Assembly: GCA_015067125.1 (NCBI GenBank)
Contig: SVNB01000099.1
Coordinates: forward strand, 1-6,026
Reading direction: 5' to 3'
From: Oscillospiraceae bacterium
Lineage (GTDB): Bacteria; Bacillota; Clostridia; Oscillospirales; Ruminococcaceae
DNA: 6,026 nucleotides
Part shown: positions 1 through 4,928 of the stretch, piece after piece
Layout of the letters: every line of letters starts with the position of its first letter
Numbering within the stretch: the first letter of the stretch is position 1
Translations under genes and position numbers: made by a program
The notes under the pieces: generated by a model
The model's database searches: none
Told to the model about the DNA's origin: nothing
Seen by the model: the letters and a program-made list of their open reading frames with translations, nothing else

Positions 1-503
1 TTGGCAGCATTAAATTCGGCGGACTTACCATTCCGGTATATATTCTTGTTACCCTTGCCTGTTCCGTTGTTATTATGACAGCCCTGAGCCTTTTTGTAAA
101 ATATACCAGAACCGGCCGCGCAATGATTGCCGTTTCTGAAGATAAAGGCGCCGCACAGCTTATGGGAATCAACGTAAACCGCATTATTATGATTACTTTT
201 GCCATCGGTTCCGGACTTGCGGCCTTTGCGGGCCTTTTCATGCTGATGAAATCTCCCAGCCTTTCCAATACTCTTGGCGCAATGCCCGGTATAAAAGCAT
301 TTACCGCGGCGGTTATCGGCGGCATCGGTTCCATTCCCGGAGCAATGCTTGGCGGACTTTTGATGGGTGTTGTAGAAGCGATTTCCCTTAAAATCCCGGT
401 GATCGCGCCCTATACCGACGCCATCGAATTCCTTATTCTTATCATCATACTTCTTGTTCGTCCCACCGGTATTCTTGGCAAGAAGAGAAGGGAGAAAGTA
501 TAA
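1..503 (+). CDS. livH: Branched-chain amino acid ABC transporter permease LivH (5' truncated)
   Basis: This is the C-terminal part of the first inner-membrane permease of the LIV/HAAT-type importer, which moves leucine, isoleucine, valine or related amino acids through a LivH-LivM channel. The frame is open from base 3, so the gene begins upstream; 166 residues are visible of a family usually near 290-310. Visible residues 46-57 (EDKGAAQLMGIN) followed by a SGLAAFAG segment match the EAA-like cytoplasmic loop that docks on the ATPase. Residues 106-118 (GGIGSIPGAMLGG) are a very characteristic family motif, followed by a final hydrophobic helix and the RPTGILGKKRRE ending typical of LivH. The stop codon overlaps the livM start by one base (TAATG), which implies translational coupling. 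Family identity is secure; the exact amino acid transported cannot be read from the permease. Confidence 0.95.
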   Translation, partial: GSIKFGGLTIPVYILVTLACSVVIMTALSLFVKYTRTGRAMIAVSEDKGAAQLMGINVNRIIMITFAIGSGLAAFAGLFMLMKSPSLSNTLGAMPGIKAFTAAVIGGIGSIPGAMLGGLLMGVVEAISLKIPVIAPYTDAIEFLILIIILLVRPTGILGKKRREKV

Positions 504-1636
504 TGACAAAGCTTACAAACATCAAATGGAATCATTATCTCAACTATATTGTTGTTGCGGCGGTAACCCTTCTTTTTGCCGTACTTTCTCTTACCGGTTT
601 TCTTGAAAGTTCGGATAAATATCTGCTTGAAAAAATAGCCATTGCCATAACCCTTGCTGTATCTTTAAGCATGGTGGTCGGTTTTCTTGGCGAACTTTCC
701 CTTGGCCATGCCGGATTTATGTGCATAGGCGCATACCTTGGCGGCAAAACCGCGGTTATTCTTGAACCCGTGCTTGGCGAATGGCCCGCTCTTATAGTTT
801 CTCTTGTTGTGGGCGGACTTGTTGCCGCAGGCTTTGGTATGATAATCGGTCTTCCGGCACTGCGCCTGCGCGGTGACTATCTTGCGATAGTGACCCTTGC
901 ATTCGGCGAAATCGTTCGTTCTGTATTTATGAACTCCAGCAAAGAATCCTTTGGCGGTTCCCTTGGTCTGGATACTCCCCGTTTTGATAAAGATATCCTT
1001 TTTGTTATTGCGTTTGTTATGGTTCTTGCCTGCCTTGCGGTAACGCAAAACCTTATCCGCTCCAAACACGGCAGAGCCATTACCGCCATCCGTGATAACG
1101 AAATTGCCGCAAGAGCCACCGGCATCGACGTTACAAAATACAAACTGCTTGTATTTACCGTTTCTTCCTTCTTTGCGGGAATTGCCGGCGTTCTTTACAG
1201 CTATTCCAACTTTACCGTGCAAAGCACCAAGTTCAGCTATAACTATTCCATAGAAATTCTTGTTATGGTCGTTCTTGGCGGCATGGGCAACATCAACGGT
1301 TCCATTATTGCGGCGGCGCTTATCACCTTCCTTGATGTGGAACTTCAGACAATTCTTACCGGCAACCTTGCCGTTTTGCAGGATCTTATTTATGCGCTTA
1401 TTCTTATTGTGCTTGTTATTTATAACAACGCTCCTGCGCTTAAATCCTTCCGCGATAAACACAATATCAAAACCTTCATCAACAGATTTAAACCACACAA
1501 CCCTTCCAAGCATCGTGACGACGAAGCAAAATGGGACCGCGTTCCCACCAAAATCAAAATGGACGAAGTTCTTTCTGTCGATTTGCAGGTATCTTCTCCA
1601 TATACTCCCGATAAGGCCGGAAAGGAGGATGAATAA
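503..1636 (+). CDS. livM: Branched-chain amino acid ABC transporter permease LivM, with long C-terminal tail
   Basis: This is the second membrane permease of the importer (377 residues), predicted to pair with LivH. After a short N-terminal cytoplasmic stretch come about eight to ten hydrophobic segments. Family landmarks are ELSLGHAGF at residues 64-72, LRLRGDYLAIVTLAFGEIVR from residue 120, and the ATPase-docking loop starting EIAARATGI at residues 200-208. The start ATG overlaps the livH stop, with an AAGGGAG ribosome site at 488-494. The oddity is the C-terminus: instead of ending near the usual RPxGLxG-like motif after the last helix, the protein reads NNAPALKSF at about 308-316. It then continues for about 61 charged, non-membrane residues (317-377) rich in Lys, Asp, Glu and Pro. 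The reading frame stays open without frameshift and ends with a good ribosome site for livG, so the tail is probably real. Its function is unknown. Confidence 0.96.
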   Translation: MTKLTNIKWNHYLNYIVVAAVTLLFAVLSLTGFLESSDKYLLEKIAIAITLAVSLSMVVGFLGELSLGHAGFMCIGAYLGGKTAVILEPVLGEWPALIVSLVVGGLVAAGFGMIIGLPALRLRGDYLAIVTLAFGEIVRSVFMNSSKESFGGSLGLDTPRFDKDILFVIAFVMVLACLAVTQNLIRSKHGRAITAIRDNEIAARATGIDVTKYKLLVFTVSSFFAGIAGVLYSYSNFTVQSTKFSYNYSIEILVMVVLGGMGNINGSIIAAALITFLDVELQTILTGNLAVLQDLIYALILIVLVIYNNAPALKSFRDKHNIKTFINRFKPHNPSKHRDDEAKWDRVPTKIKMDEVLSVDLQVSSPYTPDKAGKEDE

Positions 1637-2406
1637 TGTCCAAAGTTGTTCTTAAAACCGAAAACCTCGGCATTTCCTTCGGCGGTCTTAAAGCTGTTCA
1701 GAACCTTAATCTTGAAATTAAAGAAAGACAGCTCTATGGCCTTGTTGGCCCCAACGGCGCGGGCAAAACCACCGTTTTCAATATGATCACCGGCGTTTAT
1801 AAACCCACCACCGGCAAATTCTGGCTGGACGGAGAGGACCTTACCGGCAAAGGCCAGGAAACCATAAACCACAAAGGCATTGCAAGAACCTTCCAGAATA
1901 TTCGTCTTTTTAATAATATGACGGTTATCCGCAACGTTATGGTAGGCCTGCACAACCAGCCGGAATATAAATGCGGCGTTTTCGCAAGCATCTTCCGCCT
2001 GCCAAAACATTTTAAAACCGAAAAAGCCATGCGCGAAAAAGCAAAAGAAATTCTGCGCATTGTAGGATTGGAAGACGAGCGCAACAATCTTTCCTGCAAT
2101 CTGCCCTACGGCAAACAAAGAAAGCTGGAAATCGCCCGTGCTCTTGCCACCAATCCAAAGCTTCTTTGCCTTGACGAGCCGGCCGCAGGTATGAACCCGC
2201 ACGAAACCGAAGACCTTATGACCATAGTCCGCCGCATCCGCGATGAATACAACATAACCATTCTGCTTATCGAGCACGATATGAAGTTTGTTTCCGGACT
2301 TTGCGATGAAATCACCGTTCTCAACTTCGGAACCTCTCTTGTTCAGGGTCCGCCGGAAGTGGCCCTCAGCGATCCCGAAGTTATCAAAGCATATATAGGA
2401 GGATAA
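1636..2406 (+). CDS. livG: Branched-chain amino acid ABC transporter ATP-binding protein LivG
   Basis: This is one of the two cytoplasmic ATPases that power the LIV/HAAT importer (256 residues, normal for LivG). Walker A is GPNGAGKTT at residues 38-46 and the Q-loop region is ARTFQNIRLF around 83-92. The signature loop is LPYGKQRKLEIARAL at 156-170, the variant typical of LivG rather than the canonical LSGGQ. Walker B is LLCLDEP at 176-182, followed by AAGMNP, and the switch histidine is H214 in IEHD. All catalytic elements are present. The start ATG overlaps the livM stop by one base and sits behind a strong AAAGGAGG site at 1621-1628. The longer helical insert and C-terminal region separate it from LivF. 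It is expected to form a heterodimer with the next gene product. Confidence 0.97.
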   Translation: MSKVVLKTENLGISFGGLKAVQNLNLEIKERQLYGLVGPNGAGKTTVFNMITGVYKPTTGKFWLDGEDLTGKGQETINHKGIARTFQNIRLFNNMTVIRNVMVGLHNQPEYKCGVFASIFRLPKHFKTEKAMREKAKEILRIVGLEDERNNLSCNLPYGKQRKLEIARALATNPKLLCLDEPAAGMNPHETEDLMTIVRRIRDEYNITILLIEHDMKFVSGLCDEITVLNFGTSLVQGPPEVALSDPEVIKAYIGG

Positions 2407-2410
2407 CGCA

Positions 2411-3121
2411 ATGGCACTTTTAGAAGTTAAAGATCTTGAGGTTTCCTACGGCGTTATCAAAGCCCTTAAAGGAATAAGCTTTGAAGTTAACGAAGGAGAA
2501 ATCGTAACACTTATCGGCGCAAACGGCGCAGGCAAAACTACCACTATGCAGAGCATAATCGGCCTTATTCCGAAAAAAAGCGGCTCTGTTCTTTATGATG
2601 GCGAGGATATTACCAAAACACCCTGCCACAAAATAGTCCACCTTGGAATGTCCCAGGTTCCGGAAGGCAGAAGAATTTTTCAGGAGCTTACCGTTTACGA
2701 AAACCTTTTGATGGGCGCTTATTCCAAAAAAAAGGACGATACCTTTAAAGAAGACCTTGAAAAAGTATATAAGCGTTTTCCCCGCCTTGCAGAAAGAAGC
2801 ACCCAGATTGCCGGAACCCTTTCCGGCGGCGAACAGCAGATGCTTGCTATGGGCAGAGCACTTATGTCCCGCCCGAAGCTTTTAATGCTGGACGAGCCTT
2901 CCATGGGCCTTTCTCCGCTGCTTGTTGACGAGGTTTTTGATATTATCAAAGACATCAACAAAGACGGCACAACCATTCTTCTTGTTGAACAGAACGCGGG
3001 CAAATCCCTTGCTATTTCCGATAGGGCATACGTTCTTGAAACCGGAAGCATCGTTCTTTCCGGCACGGGCGCAGAACTTGCCGCCAGCGAAGAAGTTAAA
3101 AAAGCCTATCTTGGCGTATAA
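2411..3121 (+). CDS. livF: Branched-chain amino acid ABC transporter ATP-binding protein LivF
   Basis: This is the partner ATPase of LivG (236 residues, normal for LivF). Walker A is GANGAGKTT at residues 36-44. The family-typical VPEGRRIFQELTVYENL segment follows, then the ABC signature LSGGEQQMLAMGRAL from residue 137. Walker B is LLMLDEP at 157-163, followed by SMGLSP. The switch-region sequence is LLVEQNA, with Gln where LivG has His; this is usual in LivF proteins and not a defect. The ATG lies 4 bases after the livG stop and uses AGGAGG at 2397-2402, which overlaps the last livG codons. It is the last gene of the operon, being followed 8 bases later by an intrinsic terminator. Confidence 0.97.
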   Translation: MALLEVKDLEVSYGVIKALKGISFEVNEGEIVTLIGANGAGKTTTMQSIIGLIPKKSGSVLYDGEDITKTPCHKIVHLGMSQVPEGRRIFQELTVYENLLMGAYSKKKDDTFKEDLEKVYKRFPRLAERSTQIAGTLSGGEQQMLAMGRALMSRPKLLMLDEPSMGLSPLLVDEVFDIIKDINKDGTTILLVEQNAGKSLAISDRAYVLETGSIVLSGTGAELAASEEVKKAYLGV

Positions 3122-3128
3122 AAAAACA

Positions 3129-3159
3129 AAGGCACGGTTTTACCGTGCCTTATTTTTTT
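3129..3159 (+). terminator. Rho-independent terminator of the liv operon (bidirectional shape)
   Basis: A perfect 10-bp stem pairs AAGGCACGGT (3129-3138) with ACCGTGCCTT (3142-3151) around a TTT loop. It is followed on the + strand by a run of seven T (3153-3159). The other side has a run of A bases after the livF stop, so the structure could also stop transcripts arriving on the - strand. That would suit the minus-strand coding remnant that lies downstream. Confidence 0.93.
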
Positions 3160-3187
3160 GCGGATTTTTATTACTGTTTGTCGAATT

Positions 3188-3212
3188 TTGTATAATTAAT
3201 ACAAATTGTATT
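3188..3212. promoter_or_regulatory. Operator-like cluster of TTGTAT/ATACAA half-sites
   Basis: Three copies of one 6-base half-site alternate in orientation: TTGTAT at 3188-3193, ATACAA at 3199-3204 and TTGTAT at 3206-3211. The second pair forms a near-perfect palindrome, AATACAA-A-TTGTATT (3198-3212). A TATAAT box sits inside at 3191-3196 on the + strand but has only a poor -35. On the - strand TTGCAA (3216-3211) and TATACA (3194-3189) are 16 bases apart. This arrangement looks like a repressor-binding promoter region, but no gene obviously uses it, and AT-rich intergenic DNA yields such palindromes by chance. Confidence 0.3.
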
Positions 3213-3222
3213 GCAAATATGG

Positions 3223-3411
3223 TTATTCCGCCGCACCGTCCGCCTTTGCAATATCTATGGATTTTACATAGGCTTCTATCTGCAAACGGATAATTTCTTT
3301 AAGGCCGTTTTCGGCAGAAGCGTTTAAAAGCTCCGTTTCTTCTTCAAAATATTCAATTTCTTAAAAAATTTCCTCTTCCGTAATGATTTCCGCCGGTTCT
3401 TCAAGCGGCGG
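3223..3411 (-). pseudogene. Decayed 3' remnant of a minus-strand coding sequence
   Basis: Read on the - strand, one frame gives a protein-like sequence: PPLEEPAEIITEEEIF, a TAA stop at 3363-3361, then about 45 more codons. These begin EIEYFEEETELLNASAENG and end AKADGAAE before a TAA at 3225-3223. The same frame holds on both sides of the internal stop, with codon choice similar to neighbouring genes and a charged, helix-like composition, so it looks like the C-terminus of a real protein. There is no start codon or ribosome site. The frame closes upstream at a TGA (3414-3412) beside the hairpin repeat. A likely history is loss of the 5' part by deletion or repeat insertion. The family is not recognisable from this fragment, and chance coding-like sequence cannot be excluded. 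Confidence 0.45.
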
Positions 3412-3415
3412 TCAA

Positions 3416-3484
3416 CCTTCCCCTTTGGGAAGGCTGAAAACACCCTTCAGTCACCTGCGGTGACAGCTCCCCTCAAGGGGAGCT
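3416..3484. repeat. Compact element of four consecutive hairpins (dispersed-repeat type)
   Basis: Four inverted repeats lie end to end. They are CCTTCCC (3416-3422) with GGGAAGG (3427-3433); CTGAA (3434-3438) with TTCAG (3446-3450); GTCACC (3450-3455) with GGTGAC (3459-3464); and AGCTCCCCT (3465-3473) with AGGGGAGCT (3476-3484). Adjacent arms touch or share one base, so almost every position is paired. The sequence style resembles short non-coding repeats that I recall scattered between genes in Oscillospiraceae and related Clostridia, but only one copy is in view, so its dispersed nature is inferred. There is no coding capacity and no transposase. Its outer boundaries are uncertain; inverted repeats CCGCCG/CGGCGG (3390-3411) and AAACGG/CCGTTT (3485-3506) lie immediately on either side. 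Confidence 0.7.
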
Positions 3485-3523
3485 AAACGGAACAGTAAGA
3501 CCGTTTCGTTTTGACGCAATCTG

Positions 3524-3552
3524 TTGTAACGGCACAAAAACTGTGATATACT
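3524..3552 (+). promoter_or_regulatory. Sigma-70/SigA-type promoter of the MFS transporter gene
   Basis: The -35 box TTGTAA (3524-3529) is separated by exactly 17 bases from the -10 box TATACT (3547-3552). A TG at 3544-3545 gives an extended -10. Transcription would begin around 3558-3560, giving a leader of about 35 bases before the ATG at 3594. The promoter is inside the region that a longer GTG-started reading frame would need to translate, which argues for the downstream start. Confidence 0.72.
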
Positions 3553-3582
3553 TGTGCGGTATTATAAAACTCTTTATAAATC

Positions 3583-3587
3583 AGAGG
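3583..3587 (+). promoter_or_regulatory. Ribosome binding site fixing the MFS start
   Basis: AGAGG lies 6 bases before the ATG at 3594. No comparable site precedes the in-frame GTG at 3543, and an ATG at 3589 is out of frame and too close to the site. The start at 3594 is therefore preferred. Confidence 0.7.
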
Positions 3588-3593
3588 TATGCA

Positions 3594-4823
3594 ATGCAGA
3601 ACAAACTTTGGACAAAGGATTTTACCACCATAACCCTTGGCAGTGTGGTTTCTATGATGGGTAACTCCATCGCGGGTTTTGCCATGAGCCTTTTTGTGCT
3701 CGATTATATGGAATCCACCCTGCTTTATGCCATATACATATTTTTATACACCCTGCCGCAAATCGCCGCGCCGATAATTTCCGGTCCGCTTATGGACAGG
3801 TTTTCTCGGCGCAGAACAATATACACGCTGGATTTTTGCAGTGCTTTGCTCTATCTTGCTCTTGGCGCGCTTATATTTTTTGATGCCTTTAACTTTGGCG
3901 TTTTTGCCCTTGCAACTTTTATAATCGGCACAATAAACAGCGTTTATATGGTCGCTTTCGAAAGCTTTTATCCCCTGCTTATAACAGAGGGCAATTATTC
4001 AAAAGCGTATTCCATTTCCGGCACTTTGCAGACCATGACCTTTTTTATGCTGCCGCTGGCAACCGTTGCATATAACGCATTCGGCCTTGCTCCGCTGCTG
4101 ATGGTAAACTCTGTTTTCTTCCTTATAGCGGCTGTTTGTGAAACAAGAATATCCGACGTCGAAGCGGTTACAAAAATCCCTTCTGCGGCTTCCTACAGCG
4201 CCAAAAGCTATTTTACGGATATGAAGGACGGCATAAAATATCTTGCCGGAGAAAAAGGCCTTTTGGCAGTAACCGTTTATTTTATGGTCATCAGCTTTGC
4301 GGGCGGATGTTCCCAGGTTGTTACCCTGCCCTGGTTTAAAGAAAGTTTTTCCAACGGCGAATATCTTTATATGTTCGTTTCCATTTTCAGCGTAATCGGC
4401 AGAAGCCTTGGCGGACTTATTCACTATAAAGTGCAGCTTCCGGCAAACAAAAAATTTGGTATTGCGCTTTTTGTTTACGTCAGCATTGCCCTTGTGGAAG
4501 CTTTCTATCTCTATACTCCGTTCGGCATTATGCACGCCCTAAGCTTTATGATAGGCATACTTGGCGTAACTTCCTATAATATCCGCGTTTCCGCAACGCA
4601 GTCCTATGTTCCCAACCACGTTAAAGGGCGTTTTAACGGTGCTTTCTTTATGCTCAACACCGTTGGCACCCTTTCCGGCGAGCTTGTTTCCGGCGTTCTT
4701 TCGGAATTTATCTCCATGCGTGCCACCCTTATGGTATTTATGCTGTTTTCCGCCCTTTGCGCACTGCTTATCATTGGCGGAAACAAAAAGCATATCGCCC
4801 CGATTTATAACAGAAACGTATAA
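3594..4823 (+). CDS. Major facilitator superfamily (MFS) transporter, probable efflux type
   Basis: This is a 409-residue integral membrane transporter with twelve predictable hydrophobic helices in two six-helix halves. The halves are joined by a hydrophilic loop of roughly 35 residues that begins DVEAVTK. The MFS motif A between helices 2 and 3 reads GPLMDRFSRRR at residues 64-74, close to the GxLxDRxGRRR consensus. In the second half, VKGRFNGAFFMLNTVGTLSG is typical of MFS carriers of the drug-efflux/EntS-MefA-like group. Proton-driven export of a small molecule is the family expectation; the substrate cannot be read from sequence. The gene has its own promoter and terminator and no partner gene or regulator beside it, so it appears monocistronic. 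A GTG start at 3543 would add 17 residues but overlaps the promoter -10. Confidence 0.92.
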   Translation: MQNKLWTKDFTTITLGSVVSMMGNSIAGFAMSLFVLDYMESTLLYAIYIFLYTLPQIAAPIISGPLMDRFSRRRTIYTLDFCSALLYLALGALIFFDAFNFGVFALATFIIGTINSVYMVAFESFYPLLITEGNYSKAYSISGTLQTMTFFMLPLATVAYNAFGLAPLLMVNSVFFLIAAVCETRISDVEAVTKIPSAASYSAKSYFTDMKDGIKYLAGEKGLLAVTVYFMVISFAGGCSQVVTLPWFKESFSNGEYLYMFVSIFSVIGRSLGGLIHYKVQLPANKKFGIALFVYVSIALVEAFYLYTPFGIMHALSFMIGILGVTSYNIRVSATQSYVPNHVKGRFNGAFFMLNTVGTLSGELVSGVLSEFISMRATLMVFMLFSALCALLIIGGNKKHIAPIYNRNV

Positions 4824-4839
4824 AAACAGTATATCAAAT

Positions 4840-4867
4840 AAAAAATCCCGCCACGGCGGGATTTTTT
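4840..4867 (+). terminator. Rho-independent terminator after the MFS gene
   Basis: A 12-bp stem pairs AAAAAATCCCGC (4840-4851) with GCGGGATTTTTT (4856-4867) around a CACG loop. The six T bases at the end form the U-tract, and the A-tract on the left makes it symmetrical, so it could act in both directions. It begins 17 bases after the MFS stop and separates that gene from the lipoprotein gene. Confidence 0.93.
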
Positions 4868-4917
4868 GCTGCACATTTCCGTTTAAATACACTATATAGA
4901 TATAAGAAGATTTTTTC

Positions 4918-4922
4918 GGAGG
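4918..4922 (+). promoter_or_regulatory. Ribosome binding site of the lipoprotein gene
   Basis: GGAGG lies 6 bases upstream of the ATG at 4929, and supports a start that gives a complete signal peptide. The AT-rich stretch at about 4884-4906, with TATATA and TATAAG, probably contains the promoter, but no convincing -35 at standard spacing is visible. Confidence 0.8.
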
Positions 4923-4928
4923 TGTGCT

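Larger units (their letters stand above)
3160..3593. other. Gene-poor intergenic region between livF and the MFS gene
   Basis: No intact gene was found in this stretch of about 430 bases. From left to right it contains an AT-rich cluster of palindromic half-sites (3188-3212), a decayed minus-strand coding remnant (3223-3411), and a four-hairpin repeat (3416-3484). A further small inverted repeat pairs AAACGG at 3485-3490 with CCGTTT at 3501-3506. The promoter (3524-3552) and ribosome site of the MFS gene come last. I see no tRNA, rRNA or CRISPR structure and no transposase. Confidence 0.8.

Noticed and set aside
665..1513. A 282-codon open frame on the - strand opposite livM
   Set aside because: It is antisense to a well-supported gene, its product is Lys/Asn/Gly-rich with no recognisable domain, and it has no ribosome site. 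It arises from the codon bias of livM.
2101..2145. LivG signature loop reads LPYGK instead of LSGGQ, as if degenerate
   Set aside because: LivG proteins normally carry an L-x-YG-x-QR version of this loop, so this is a family trait and not damage.
1420..2277. A 285-codon open frame on the - strand opposite livM/livG
   Set aside because: It spans the junction of two certain genes on the other strand and resembles no family, so it is a shadow of their codon pattern.
2970..3000. LivF has Gln where a switch histidine is expected (VEQNA)
   Set aside because: VEQNA or IEQNA is the usual LivF sequence, so it does not indicate an inactive ATPase.
2719..3066. Minus-strand frame opposite livF
   Set aside because: It is entirely antisense to livF, with a low-complexity Ser/Arg-rich product and no initiation signals.
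2922..3293. A + strand frame running from within livF through its terminator
   Set aside because: It lies in another frame of livF and crosses a strong terminator. The only ATG after the terminator (3219) has no ribosome site and gives just 24 codons.
3411..3506. Possible CRISPR array or attenuator
   Set aside because: The inverted repeats differ from one another and there are no regularly spaced direct repeats. No T-tract follows the last hairpin and no leader peptide is visible.
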